A DNA stretch of 64,000 nucleotides from SIG622 sp045604705 (GCA_045604705.1 JAZUOO010000043.1:1-64000); one strand, 5' to 3'. Counted from the first letter of the stretch, positions 16,410 to 26,258 are shown. The notes: a model not told the origin generated them from the letters alone. Made by a program: numbers and translations.

Positions 16410-17597
16410 TTATTCAAATTCCTTTTTGTATATCCCGATAAGAAACTGATAAATGCACTCCCTTGTGTTACAAAGCTCATTGCAGGCAACGGCATAAAGA
16501 ACTCTGTGCAATAGCTTTGCAGTCATATTTTTTGGGAAAAGCCCACATGAAGCAATATCACCACCGGAATAAGCCAGCTTCGAGTTTGTATATATACCGT
16601 TTTCTATAAAATCATAAAGCTTATGGATAGGAGATTTAGAAAATTCAAAAAGAGATATAACATAATTTACAGGATAATCACATAAGGCTGTTTTTGTCTT
16701 ATTATCAAACAAAACCTTTTTACCGTCCCTTGAAAGCACATCATGATATAATATATGCATCTTCTTTATCTTATCCGAATCTGCATTGGATAACTTTAAA
16801 AAGTCGCAAATTCTGCATATCTCATCATAACTTTTATTATATATACATGAAAACAATTTCGATGCAAAATTTCCTTTACCCGAAAGGAGAAATTCATCAG
16901 GAATAAAACCGGGTATTAATTCACAAATGATGTCAAGACAGTCGTTAAGTATAGTATAGGAATGAGGGTAGGAGAGAGTTTCTTTAATCTCTGCCTGAAT
17001 TCTTTCTGCCGATATATTTGCAAGAAGTGATTTGTGTAGGCTCATTGCGACTCTTGTTTTTTCTTGGATTTCAAATCCAAGTCTTGATGCAAACCTTATA
17101 GCACGCAAAATTCTCAGTGCATCCTCGGCGAATCTCTCCTGCGGATCACCGACACACCTGATTATTTTATTGCCGAGATCTTCACAACCACCGAAAATAT
17201 CCAGTAAATTACCATCTTTGTCCATCGCCATGGCATTAATGGTGAAGTCGCGCCTTGAGAGATCCAACCTTATATCTTTGACAAATTCCACATTATCAGG
17301 ATGTCTTGAATCATTGTATCCGCTTTCAGTCCTGTATGGAGTAATTTCAATAACTTCACCTTCAATCAGAACGCCTACAGTACCGAATTCACGTCCTTTA
17401 GGAATGGTGCGAAAATGATGCGACTGAAAAAAATTGACAATCTCTTCAGGTGAAGCACCAACCGTTATATCAAAATCATGCGGAGTTTTATTCATTATAT
17501 AATCACGGACACATCCGCCTACAAGATAAGGAGAAAAGCCGTTGTCATGCATAAGCTGCATAGCTGATAAAATATACTTTGGTACAGAAAGATTCAC
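16410..17597 (-). CDS. cca: CCA tRNA nucleotidyltransferase / poly(A) polymerase family
   Basis: 395 residues, starting at GTG 17597 behind an ideal AAAGGAGGG. The class II nucleotidyltransferase head is clear: LVGGCVRDYIM (residues ~24-34), then the catalytic pair in HDFDITVGA, the REFGTVGV loop, and SRRDFTINAMA plus the AEDALRILRAIRFASRLGF helix of the neck. The family adds the CCA end to tRNA 3' termini using CTP and ATP; some members add only part of it or act as poly(A) polymerases. The C-terminal third is shorter and more divergent than usual, with no HD motif visible. Monocistronic. Confidence 0.9.
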   Translation of the reverse strand: MNLSVPKYILSAMQLMHDNGFSPYLVGGCVRDYIMNKTPHDFDITVGASPEEIVNFFQSHHFRTIPKGREFGTVGVLIEGEVIEITPYRTESGYNDSRHPDNVEFVKDIRLDLSRRDFTINAMAMDKDGNLLDIFGGCEDLGNKIIRCVGDPQERFAEDALRILRAIRFASRLGFEIQEKTRVAMSLHKSLLANISAERIQAEIKETLSYPHSYTILNDCLDIICELIPGFIPDEFLLSGKGNFASKLFSCIYNKSYDEICRICDFLKLSNADSDKIKKMHILYHDVLSRDGKKVLFDNKTKTALCDYPVNYVISLFEFSKSPIHKLYDFIENGIYTNSKLAYSGGDIASCGLFPKNMTAKLLHRVLYAVACNELCNTRECIYQFLIGIYKKEFE

Positions 17598-17811
17598 TAT
17601 AAATCCCTCCTTTACTCCGATTATAAAAGAATATTTTAAACTTGGAGGTACTTTATAGAGAAAAATATGTAAATTTAATTATTAAATTTAAAAATAGACC
17701 AATATGTTCATTCATTTTTATAAAATTATCATGAATGTTTACAGTTTAGTAAGTCAAAAACTTATATAGTATTGTATAATAAATATATCAAATATCAGAT
17801 GGGTAATTATC

Positions 17812-18612
17812 ATGTACGAAAATATAGAAGTTCTTGCAAAAAACGCCGGGAAAATGATGCTTGAAGCTTCCGGAAATATAAGCCGTATAGATGAAAAAAC
17901 TTCAAATTCCGATATAGTAACGGAATATGATATAAGAATTCAGAACTATCTTACATCTGAGCTTTCAAAGCTCTATCCTGATGCCAAATTTCTCGGCGAA
18001 GAGGGAGGAGAGGACGAAAACACAGATGTTATCCTTTGTGAAACTGCGTTTATAATAGATCCCATAGATGGTACAACAAATTTTGTCAGAAACTTTTACA
18101 AGAGTGCCGTTTCAATTGCACTTGCCGAGAACGGTGAAGTCATATACGGATGTTGCTATATTCCGTATACCGATGAACTTTTTACTGCAGAAAAAAACAA
18201 AGGTGCGTACTGTAACGGAAAGTCAATCAAATGTGCGGACTCCACAATAGAGCACAGTATAGCTTCTGTCGGTACAACACCCTATAATAAAGAAAGGTTT
18301 TCAGCTGCTACATTCGGCATTATGCGCATTCTTTTTGAAAAAGCAATGGATATAAGAAGATTCGGCTCCGCCGTAATAGACCTTTTGGATGTTGCCTGTG
18401 GAAAGACCGATATTTTCTGTGAGATAAGACTTTCACCGTGGGATTATGCAGCCGCCGGATTTATAGCACAACAGGCAGGTGCAATACTCTCGGATATGAA
18501 CGGCAACAAGCTTAAATACGATGGCAGATATTCTGTTATTGCAGCGTCCCGTCCATGTTATGATTTCTTTATGAACTGTCCGGAAATACGGAGATTTAAA
18601 GATTTCTTTTAA
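17812..18612 (+). CDS. Inositol monophosphatase family protein
   Basis: 266 residues. Family motifs are complete: GEEGGE (metal ligand glutamates), DPIDGTTNF (metal-binding Asp pair and Thr), and WDYAAAGFIAQQAGA near the C-terminus. Enzymes of this Mg-dependent fold dephosphorylate inositol-1-phosphate, but bacterial members also act on fructose-1,6-bisphosphate, PAP or NADP, so the substrate is open. Upstream is AT-rich with a TATAAT at 17775 but no good -35 and only a weak ribosome binding site. The neighbours are unrelated, so it is probably a single-gene unit. Confidence 0.85.
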   Translation: MYENIEVLAKNAGKMMLEASGNISRIDEKTSNSDIVTEYDIRIQNYLTSELSKLYPDAKFLGEEGGEDENTDVILCETAFIIDPIDGTTNFVRNFYKSAVSIALAENGEVIYGCCYIPYTDELFTAEKNKGAYCNGKSIKCADSTIEHSIASVGTTPYNKERFSAATFGIMRILFEKAMDIRRFGSAVIDLLDVACGKTDIFCEIRLSPWDYAAAGFIAQQAGAILSDMNGNKLKYDGRYSVIAASRPCYDFFMNCPEIRRFKDFF

Positions 18613-18683
18613 AGCCTGTTGCTATTATTTATGAGTATAAACTAAATGGGGAGTACAACCTCGGAAAGGAATATTTTACCGAT

Positions 18684-19658
18684 ATGACAGATACAACTAC
18701 AAATGTAGCGGAAAAGTCCGTGAAGCCGAAAAAAAAGAAGATATATTTGTACATTGCATTATTCGGTCTTGTGGGAATAGTATTGGCGGTATTTATGTCT
18801 TACTGCCAGATTTCGCATACACAAATGTCGGAAATTAGTTATGGCTCAATGAATATCCTAACCTATTCCGAAGTGTCATCCGAAACAAAGATACTGACAT
18901 ATTTTGACAATTCCGCATCTGTAATTGTGTTTACTTGGAGCTGTATTGTTTCCGTGCTTCTTGCCATGCTTCTGCCGGCTCTTACAATAAAGAAATGTGA
19001 TCTCCGATGTGAGACCAAAAACAGTATATTTACAGTCTTTGCTTCATCTCTTTTGGGCTTTTTATTTGCGGGTTATGTTGTAAATTTTATCCTTATTCCT
19101 CTGCGTCATTTCTGGACAAATGTAGAGTTTCCCGGCCCTGATTTTGCTACCATGACTCCCATGCTCAAGATTATATTCTTCTGCGGCATTATAACGTCAA
19201 TTCCCTGTGCAATTTATTTCCTTCTTATTGCCACACAAAATGAATTTCGTCAGAACAACAGAATGTGTATTCTTTCCGTATTCCCGGTTATCTGGCTTGC
19301 CTTAAGATTGGTATTCTACTTTATGTCTACCTCCGCACACGTTAATCTCGCAGGCAGAAAGTTGTTTATCGTCTCTATGGTGCTCTCTGTCATATTCTTC
19401 CTTCAGGACGCAAAAAGATGGCTTCCGAAAGAGGAAAGCGTTGTCACGACAAAGGAAAAATTAAAAAATACAAAGCTGTATCTTGCAACGGGATTTGCTT
19501 CTGTTGTTACCTTTTCCGCTTATCACTTGTCCATGACCTTCCTTCAGGCATTTTGGATTATCAAAGCCGAGGATACTTATCTTCTCAACGGCATATTTAT
19601 TGCAATGATCTTATTCATTACTTTCAGACTTGCTTCCGTATGCCACAATAAAGAATAA
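18684..19658 (+). CDS. Multispan membrane protein, unknown
   Basis: 324 residues, ribosome binding site GGAAAGGA at about -15. The N-terminus is short, basic and cytoplasmic (PKKKK), followed by roughly seven to eight hydrophobic segments: near residues 24-42, 70-100, 112-140, 155-180, 190-215, 225-240, 265-290 and 297-315. No transporter, protease or sensor motif is recognised. It could belong to a Clostridia-specific conserved membrane family. It follows the inositol-phosphatase gene by 70 bases and may be cotranscribed. Confidence 0.6.
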   Translation: MTDTTTNVAEKSVKPKKKKIYLYIALFGLVGIVLAVFMSYCQISHTQMSEISYGSMNILTYSEVSSETKILTYFDNSASVIVFTWSCIVSVLLAMLLPALTIKKCDLRCETKNSIFTVFASSLLGFLFAGYVVNFILIPLRHFWTNVEFPGPDFATMTPMLKIIFFCGIITSIPCAIYFLLIATQNEFRQNNRMCILSVFPVIWLALRLVFYFMSTSAHVNLAGRKLFIVSMVLSVIFFLQDAKRWLPKEESVVTTKEKLKNTKLYLATGFASVVTFSAYHLSMTFLQAFWIIKAEDTYLLNGIFIAMILFITFRLASVCHNKE

Positions 19659-20149
19659 TGCAAAAATAACGACTCGCTGTCTTTTTTTGACGGCAAGTTT
19701 GAATTTTTTGTGAACGGTGCAAGCTTCATGGGGAATAACTTTGATATTTTTTTAAATTACTTCCGAAACACAATTCTCTACCATTCGCTTAAACGAATTT
19801 TTATACGACAAGAAAAAAGAACATTATTCGACATGATTTTACAAAACTTTTTTGATATTGCATAAAATATCAGTGCTATCTTTAGTTTGTTATACAAAAA
19901 ACAGAAAAATGGAAAATGTTGGTAAAAAACTATTGAAAACATTCCCGTTTCATGGTAATATATAGGTGTCAAAACAGAATATACTTTTTTTGAATAGCTT
20001 TCCGTCATAAAATGATGAGAAAAAGCATTTGCTCTTTTTGTCAGTTTTTGAAAATACTCTAAATGACAGTAAGTGTATCGAAATTTTTAAAAAAGGTGTA
20101 TGACGTAAAAAAAACTACCTTGGATGGTATAAAAGAAAGGAAAATCATT
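19659..20149. other. Long leader region upstream of spo0A
   Basis: 491 bases without a convincing gene, very AT-rich. It has a weak hairpin GCTGTC/GACGGC with T-rich flanks at 19676-19694, which may end the upstream transcript, and a perfect 0A-box at 19827-19833. I could not identify a sigma-H or sigma-A promoter with confidence. Confidence 0.5.
19827..19833 (-). promoter_or_regulatory. 0A-box upstream of spo0A
   Basis: TTCGACA, the exact complement of the Spo0A operator TGTCGAA, 317 bases before the spo0A start. It would allow autoregulation. A 7-base match can occur by chance. Confidence 0.4.
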
Positions 20150-20971
20150 ATGAACATCAGGCTATACGTAGCTGATCAAAGCATGGAATTCAAAAGGACA
20201 ATTTACGATTATTTTCTCGGATCGGATATTACGGTTATAGGCGACAGTGCGGATGGAAGAAAAGCATATGATGACATCATGTCTTTACACCCGGATTTTG
20301 TTGTTCTTGATCTGTGGCTTAAGGAGATGGAGGGGGCACAACTTATAAGAGAAATCAAAAAATCCATGAAGGATGCACCCCATTTTATTATTGTAACACG
20401 AATTCATAATACTGCAATACTTGAAGAAGCAATTGAAGCCGGAGCATCCTTCTGCCTTACAAAGCCATGTGATCTCTCATCTCTTGCAATGAAGATCTAC
20501 AGGATTGCGGGCACAAGTAATGTTGTACAGGATCATGATGTCCCCGAATCCTCCGAAGCAATACTTGAAAATTATGTTACACGTCTTATTCATAAGGTCG
20601 GGATTCCCGCACATATCAAAGGCTATCAGTATCTGAGAACGGCAATACTTATGACATACGAGGATCAGAATCTCATAAATTCCGTAACCAAGGAGCTGTA
20701 TCCATCCATTGCAAAGCAGTACAATACAACAAGCTCGAGAGTAGAACGAGCAATACGTCACGCAATAGAACTTGCCTGGGACAGAGGCGACTGTGATGTC
20801 CTTGATGATATGTTTGGATATACCGTTCAGAAGGCGAAGGGAAAACCAACCAATTCGGAATTTATTGCACTCATTGCCGATTACATGAGAATAGCATACA
20901 AAAATCTTCGTAATTGTCACGGTTATATTGTATCCTCGGACAGCCTTCTTACTCTTGACAAGCTTACCTGA
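20150..20971 (+). CDS. spo0A: Spo0A sporulation response regulator
   Basis: 273 residues from ATG 20150, with GAAAGGA at 20135-20141; a longer in-frame start at 20063 lacks a ribosome binding site. The receiver domain (residues 1-~120) has phosphoacceptor D54 (VVLDLW), T83 and K105. The C-terminal Spo0A DNA-binding domain (~145-270) is well conserved: VGIPAHIKGYQYLR, LYPSIAKQYNTT and the recognition helix SRVERAIRHAIELAW. Spo0A~P triggers entry into sporulation by binding TGTCGAA sites. Odd point: the acidic pocket reads ADQS (D9-Q10), where Spo0A usually has two Asp, and the segment after D54 is WLKEMEG rather than the usual xMPxxDG. It stands alone, without the usual spoIVB neighbour. Confidence 0.92.
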   Translation: MNIRLYVADQSMEFKRTIYDYFLGSDITVIGDSADGRKAYDDIMSLHPDFVVLDLWLKEMEGAQLIREIKKSMKDAPHFIIVTRIHNTAILEEAIEAGASFCLTKPCDLSSLAMKIYRIAGTSNVVQDHDVPESSEAILENYVTRLIHKVGIPAHIKGYQYLRTAILMTYEDQNLINSVTKELYPSIAKQYNTTSSRVERAIRHAIELAWDRGDCDVLDDMFGYTVQKAKGKPTNSEFIALIADYMRIAYKNLRNCHGYIVSSDSLLTLDKLT

Positions 20972-21016
20972 AAAATCGAAAGCCGATATAACATTATAAA
21001 ATAAGGAATTGCAAAT

Positions 21017-21056
21017 AACAGGGTGTATCCGAAAAAGATACACCCTGTTGCATTTA
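21017..21056. terminator. Bidirectional terminator between spo0A and csaB
   Basis: AACAGGGTGTATC pairs perfectly with GATACACCCTGTT (13 bp) around a CGAAAAA loop. It lies between convergent genes and serves spo0A (followed by GCATTTATT) and csaB. Confidence 0.8.
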
Positions 21057-21094
21057 TTAGATATTAAGAATAAACTGTTATTTTAAAGTACCGA

Positions 21095-22189
21095 TTATTC
21101 ATTGAGCAGATTGATTGCGTAATCGGCATTATCTTCAGCTTTTTTGCGAAGTTCTCCCAACGACTCAATAATATCCTCGCGTCTTTCTGAAAGTTCATTT
21201 ATTAGCTTTTCAGACACTGAGAGAAGCATATCATACTCAAGCCTTTCGACATCAAGACACAAAGGCTGATGTATGGACTGCATAAACGCTGTAACCTTTG
21301 GGTCATAGGAAAGAGCAATAACGGGTACACCGAGCGTAGTTGCATAGATCAGAGTATGCAAACGCATTCCCACAGACAGTGTTGAAAAACCAATCAACGA
21401 AAAAACCTCATCTATTTCAAGCGGTCGTCGGATCATATATCCCTTAGTTTTCATTTTTGATATGATCAGTGTCGCAAGCTGCTCATCCTCCTTGTACTGC
21501 ATGGGGAGAAACAGGGATGAAATTCCATGCTTTTCTGACAAGCTATCACAGAAACCCGCCATAAGGTCTGTAAAATTTGTGACCGAATTCTTCCACTCGC
21601 GCACAGCAATTACTGCATATTTTGTACCTGTTGGAATACCGGCTTCCGTAAGCAGTGCATCGTTTTTCGGCAAATCATCGAATCTGAGTGTGAATGCAGG
21701 ATCGGCGGTAATATGGATGGGAGGCTTGTTTACTCCGATTTCAGAAAGAAGCTTGTCCGAAAGGTCATCACGTAAGGTTATAAGACTTACCTTATTCAAA
21801 CATTTAGCTGTTTTAATTCGACTGTTTTTGTGCACGAGAGGTCCGATACCATTACCGTAAAGCATAACTTTAATACCGGTTTTGAGTGCCATATTCAAAA
21901 TTGTAAGGTAATAATAGAGCGATCTTTTGCTTGTTGCGTCCTGAATAAGACTTCCGCCTCCGAATATAAACAGATCCGAATGTCTGAACAGACTACATAT
22001 TTTAATAAGATTATATCTGTAAACAGACTTTACATTATACAGTTTTTCGGTTGACTCGGGATGCATCGACAATACCGTAATGGATAGGTCGGGATACTTT
22101 CTCCTGAGTATGTCTATCATGGCTTTCAAAAGTGCTTCGTCGCCGCTGTTTGCAAAGCCGTGATAACCGCATATTACGATTCTTTTCAA
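21095..22189 (-). CDS. csaB: CsaB-type polysaccharide pyruvyltransferase
   Basis: 364 residues. It starts at TTG 22189 with GAAAGGAA, which lies inside the end of the upstream gene. N-terminal ICGYHGFANSGDEALL and FIFGGGSLIQDATSKRS, and C-terminal SVGMRLHTLIYATTLGVPVIALSYDPKV, are typical of the polysaccharide pyruvyl transferase fold. CsaB adds pyruvyl ketal groups to the secondary cell-wall polymer, the ligand of SLH domains. It is the last gene of a murJ-like > DUF5693 > csaB transcript, with a gap of only 4 bases to the previous stop. An SLH-domain protein is encoded at 51157, so a substrate system exists in this genome. Confidence 0.9.
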   Translation of the reverse strand: MKRIVICGYHGFANSGDEALLKAMIDILRRKYPDLSITVLSMHPESTEKLYNVKSVYRYNLIKICSLFRHSDLFIFGGGSLIQDATSKRSLYYYLTILNMALKTGIKVMLYGNGIGPLVHKNSRIKTAKCLNKVSLITLRDDLSDKLLSEIGVNKPPIHITADPAFTLRFDDLPKNDALLTEAGIPTGTKYAVIAVREWKNSVTNFTDLMAGFCDSLSEKHGISSLFLPMQYKEDEQLATLIISKMKTKGYMIRRPLEIDEVFSLIGFSTLSVGMRLHTLIYATTLGVPVIALSYDPKVTAFMQSIHQPLCLDVERLEYDMLLSVSEKLINELSERREDIIESLGELRKKAEDNADYAINLLNE

Positions 22190-22193
22190 GGTA

Positions 22194-24311
22194 TCAGTTC
22201 CTTTCGCCTACAATCATTTTATACATGGAATACAGTTCCTTATTTTTTGAAAGACCGGGGAGAATGTACTTCACGAAAAGCTTCTTTACGACTTTCACCA
22301 ATAAGAGATTCAAAATGTATGCTGCAACAGAACAAACAACACCGATGATTACTCCGTTCACAACTCTGCCGTATATAACATCCACCGTTGTGAATACGTG
22401 GCAGAAGCTGTTGGCAATGGAAGCAGCAGTTATAGCCGAGCCACAGAAAAGAACAGCCTGAAGTATCTTGATCTTTGTATTCTTATAGTAGTAAATGAAA
22501 AGTGTAATGCAAGGATAGCCGACAAGAAATTCCTTTGTTCTTGGCCGAGCGCGGAAAATATCTGTTATAAAATTACGCATGGCAGATTCAACGGAGCTTA
22601 TTGAATTCACATTCCCACTTCTGCGAATATAAATGTAAACAATGCTGTATCCAACAAACAAAACCGCAAGGAGTGCAATGATGTAGATAATTTTAATATC
22701 CGACAATCTGTAATTTACAATGGTGTTAAGAATCTTCTTGCAATCAATCTTAAAGAAAAGGATTATATAAAGAACCAAAGCATATACAAGGGGTAGGAAC
22801 AGTGAAAGCTTGATTCCTCTGAAAATATCGTTGTTTACATAATAATCTATACCTGAAAGAAGTGAGGACTGAACGATACCGAGAAGGCTCATAAGACCTA
22901 CAAGAACTACAGTGGAAAGTATAATAAGAGGTATCGTGGTGAACTTTTTATCGTACTTCTTTACAAACCAAAGCATGACCGAAAGTGCAAAGCAAGGTGA
23001 AAGCACAGCCCATGCCGTTGGGAATGCCCAGTGAAGACTCTCGGGGATAATGAAGCTTCCTGCAAACCCGACAGCCGCAAGAAATAGAGTGATCGGGAAA
23101 AGGAATTTAATCTTTTTGTCTGTAATGATACAGAGTATAAGGTACAGCATAAGTACCATTATTGCCGTGGAAACTGCATTGGGAATACCAAGATCAATAT
23201 TATAATTAAGATCAGGTGTATTACCGTTAACGGTGTAACCAAGCTCTTTGATCTTTTTAATATATTCACCGACGGCCTTCAGTGTAAGCTCTGTACATTC
23301 TTCGTATGACTTATATGACAAATGTATCTGCGAAACCGTAATAAACCTGATATTTCTGTCAATCGTGGAATTCAGGTATTGATGGTAACGGAATTTATAG
23401 TGAGTGTCCTCATCCTGTGAAGCATCATAGGTTTCATAGGAACGCATTACTTTGTTATTGTTGTTATTAAAAATATGCTCATAACCAAAGGGAGTTTCAT
23501 TGGAAAGCTGGTTTGCATTTTCCGTAACAACAAGAGTAAGATTGTATTTTTCTATGAGCTTGGAAATTTTGGTATAGTGCTCTTTTGCATCTGCTTCCTT
23601 TTCCGGAGCGAATGTTGCAGGACGAATGCTGATATGCTTGATGTTGTACTTTTGGACCATGCTTTCAATATTATCTATATAATCAGTTTCCTGTGTATCG
23701 GAAAAACGCATTACAAGACAAATATCAAAACCTGCATCGGAAAATTCTTTGATCTTCTGTTCATTATAACCGAGCTGAACATCGTTTGTGGGTTTTGTTC
23801 CATCAAATATGCAGAAGATGGTAGTTTCAATGCCCGTTGTTGAGTTTATGTTGACGACTTTACGGTACTCTTTTTCAAACGTATATCTTTGCGGAAGAGT
23901 TTTTTCAAGGAAGTCTGCTGTTTGCTTGTCCTTTGTAATAAGAAGCTGTGAGTCGTATATAATCTCCGGAACTTCTTTTGCAATCTGGTTTGCCATTTCA
24001 ATGCTTTCATCATCATATTTGTGACGCAGAGTATTGAATTTTATATTTGTAACGTCACCACGGGCAACCATGGAATTAATGTTTTCTTCAGACACAGAAA
24101 TGGTAGTAACTCCGAGTTTTTTAAAATCCTCGATGGCATTATCAAGCTTTTCGCCTCTGAGTCTGTTTGCAATGTCATTGTAATAAAGGGAAACAACGAC
24201 ATTGGTATTCTTTTCCTCAACACTTATTCTCTTTGTGAAGTGGGGAATAAGGCATAAAATCAATACTATTATCAATATCGCTGACAGGATTTTTGTAAGA
24301 TTTTTCTTCAT
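22194..24311 (-). CDS. DUF5693 family membrane protein
   Basis: 705 residues, ribosome binding site GAAAGGAAAT-type upstream. There is an N-terminal membrane segment (ILSAILIIVLILCLIPHF), then an extracytoplasmic domain of ~350 residues with an (alpha/beta)-barrel look (TTISVSEENI, IKHISIRPATFAPE, NLTLVVTENANQ). About eight further membrane segments fill residues ~375-690. This layout matches DUF5693, a family I recall beside csaB in SLH-bearing Firmicutes. The role is unknown; the context suggests cell-wall polymer synthesis or export. It sits 29 bases after the murJ-like gene. Confidence 0.75.
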   Translation of the reverse strand: MKKNLTKILSAILIIVLILCLIPHFTKRISVEEKNTNVVVSLYYNDIANRLRGEKLDNAIEDFKKLGVTTISVSEENINSMVARGDVTNIKFNTLRHKYDDESIEMANQIAKEVPEIIYDSQLLITKDKQTADFLEKTLPQRYTFEKEYRKVVNINSTTGIETTIFCIFDGTKPTNDVQLGYNEQKIKEFSDAGFDICLVMRFSDTQETDYIDNIESMVQKYNIKHISIRPATFAPEKEADAKEHYTKISKLIEKYNLTLVVTENANQLSNETPFGYEHIFNNNNNKVMRSYETYDASQDEDTHYKFRYHQYLNSTIDRNIRFITVSQIHLSYKSYEECTELTLKAVGEYIKKIKELGYTVNGNTPDLNYNIDLGIPNAVSTAIMVLMLYLILCIITDKKIKFLFPITLFLAAVGFAGSFIIPESLHWAFPTAWAVLSPCFALSVMLWFVKKYDKKFTTIPLIILSTVVLVGLMSLLGIVQSSLLSGIDYYVNNDIFRGIKLSLFLPLVYALVLYIILFFKIDCKKILNTIVNYRLSDIKIIYIIALLAVLFVGYSIVYIYIRRSGNVNSISSVESAMRNFITDIFRARPRTKEFLVGYPCITLFIYYYKNTKIKILQAVLFCGSAITAASIANSFCHVFTTVDVIYGRVVNGVIIGVVCSVAAYILNLLLVKVVKKLFVKYILPGLSKNKELYSMYKMIVGERN

Positions 24312-24340
24312 TTTCCTAAATTTCCTTTCAAGTAAATACT

Positions 24341-25870
24341 TTAGTTAGTATCAATTGCTTTATTTTGTTCTTTTTTGGGATTTCTGATAAGTTGTTTATG
24401 AAGTCCGAGAGCAATTACGGCGGCAATATATACTATACCGCAAATCAAAATTGGAATCATAAAGGCTGGGGATGTGGAACTTACCAAATCGGGCATAAAG
24501 AACTTCAATACAAAGTAAACAGCAACCGCTGCTGCACCGGAGATGAAAATTTTGATTATATTCTTTATTACTTCCTTTGACAGATAGTTACCGATAATCT
24601 TTTTCAGCATTACAAATGCAGCAATTGCGTAGATTGTTAGAAGAATTGTTGTAATAAGCGAAGCAGTGAATGTACCGTTGATCGAGTCGCTTACAAAAAC
24701 TACATTTAAAGTTAGCTTTGCACCGACAACCAAAACAGTTCCGATTATAGTAAACAAATATTTTGAAGCAAGGTACATTACCTTATTTATAAGTTCCTGT
24801 GCAAGATAACCCAGAATACCGAAACTGTAAATAACAAAAGCAGCAGCGGTAGCAATTGTTGAGGAATGCGTAAATTCTCCGCGTTCATAAACAAGACCTA
24901 TGATTTGCTCTCCGAAAAGGGTAACTACAAGCAGGAACGGAACAAAAACCGCAAACATTACAGTAAAAATATATCCGATAAGATTCCGAACATAATCCAC
25001 ATTACCTTCTTCGTAATTTTTTGAGATTGCAGGGAAAACCACCGAGGACATCGCCACAACGAATACACTTGAAATTGTAACAAATAAATTGGAAGCGTAG
25101 TTAAGAGTGGAAGTCATTCCCGGATCACCGGAAACAGAGGCTTTATCTATCATGAAGCACAGTTGGAACATCATATTGGAGATGAATATCCACCATATGC
25201 TCATATTGATATTCTGCTTTTTCTTTGTAAGGTGGCCTGTACCGCTGTAAATAAGACAATAGCCTTTTTTGTGGAAGTCGGGAAGCTGAATAACAATGTG
25301 AAGAAACCAACCGAAGGTTGTAGCGATACCTATCTGTGTTATAGTAACCCCCGGAATAAACAGTGAAGCGATTATTATAATGTTGTAGGGTAAACTGACA
25401 ATTGAGGGAATAAAGAATACTCTGCTGTTTTGAAGTACGCCGGAAATAATGTAAGCAACGGTTACAAAAACAAGAGAAGGAAGCATAATATAAGTCAGCC
25501 TTACGGCAGTTTCAAAGTCAGCCCCCTGAACCTCCGGTAGCAGCAGCCTTGTGAATGGGCGAGCCAGAATATAAAGTAGCGCACTCACGCCTATAAGACA
25601 CAAAACTGTTTTTCCGATAAATGAAGAAACATATGCCTTTTTACGTTCCGGCAAAGAGTTTTCTTCTTTATTCAGGTTCATTATGACCTGTGTCTGCAAA
25701 GCAATCCCGATACCGGTGAAAATCAAAGTTACAACACTGAAAATCTGGAAATATATATCGGAGGTAACATTTGTTCCATATTGATGAGCAAAGAATATAT
25801 CGCGTGAAAAACCGATAATCTTAGCAACAACAATACCGAGTACGACCGTTATATAAGTTTTACTGTTCAT
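24341..25870 (-). CDS. murJ: MurJ/MviN-family lipid flippase
   Basis: 509 residues from ATG 25870, which has GGAAAGGATAGG just upstream; an earlier in-frame start at 25924 lacks one. About 14 membrane helices of the MOP superfamily are present. The N-terminal VVAKIIGFSRDIFFAHQYG and NLNKEEN segments are typical of MurJ/MviN. MurJ flips lipid II. Because this copy leads an operon with DUF5693 and csaB, it may instead move the lipid-linked cell-wall polymer; the sequence alone does not decide this. First gene of the minus-strand cluster. Confidence 0.85.
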   Translation of the reverse strand: MNSKTYITVVLGIVVAKIIGFSRDIFFAHQYGTNVTSDIYFQIFSVVTLIFTGIGIALQTQVIMNLNKEENSLPERKKAYVSSFIGKTVLCLIGVSALLYILARPFTRLLLPEVQGADFETAVRLTYIMLPSLVFVTVAYIISGVLQNSRVFFIPSIVSLPYNIIIIASLFIPGVTITQIGIATTFGWFLHIVIQLPDFHKKGYCLIYSGTGHLTKKKQNINMSIWWIFISNMMFQLCFMIDKASVSGDPGMTSTLNYASNLFVTISSVFVVAMSSVVFPAISKNYEEGNVDYVRNLIGYIFTVMFAVFVPFLLVVTLFGEQIIGLVYERGEFTHSSTIATAAAFVIYSFGILGYLAQELINKVMYLASKYLFTIIGTVLVVGAKLTLNVVFVSDSINGTFTASLITTILLTIYAIAAFVMLKKIIGNYLSKEVIKNIIKIFISGAAAVAVYFVLKFFMPDLVSSTSPAFMIPILICGIVYIAAVIALGLHKQLIRNPKKEQNKAIDTN

Positions 25871-26171
25871 TAAACCTATCCTTTCCAACGCCAAAGTGCG
25901 GCAATATAAATTATTTTCTTGCATTAAATATGTCTATCTGGATTATTATACTACACATTCATGAGTATTTCAAGTCTTTAAAATACATTTTTTATTAAAA
26001 ACATATATTTTTATAATGGCCTCATGAATGTCTGAAATAGCAAGACAAGACCGGTCATTAAAAACATGATTATGTAAGTTTTCTTGCGTTTTTGCAAGTT
26101 TACTTTTGATGATAAAAGTCAAAAATAAGTTAAAAAATAAAGGAATCAAGCTATTGCTCAATCCCTCAAAA

Positions 26172-26258
26172 TGGTGCCGGTGGTGGGACTCGAACCCACA
26201 CGATGTCGCCACCAACGGATTTTGAGTCCGTCACGTCTACCAATTCCATCACACCGGC
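26172..26258 (-). tRNA. tRNA-Leu (CAA)
   Basis: The 87-base cloverleaf on the minus strand includes an encoded CCA. Acceptor GCCGGTG pairs with CACCGGC; the anticodon loop CTCAAAA gives CAA; it has a long variable arm (TTGGTGGCGACATCGT region) and T-loop TTCGAGT. It reads UUG leucine codons. Confidence 0.95.

Noticed and set aside
20477..21043. 188-codon minus-strand open frame
   Set aside because: Antisense to the Spo0A DNA-binding domain and runs through the terminator.
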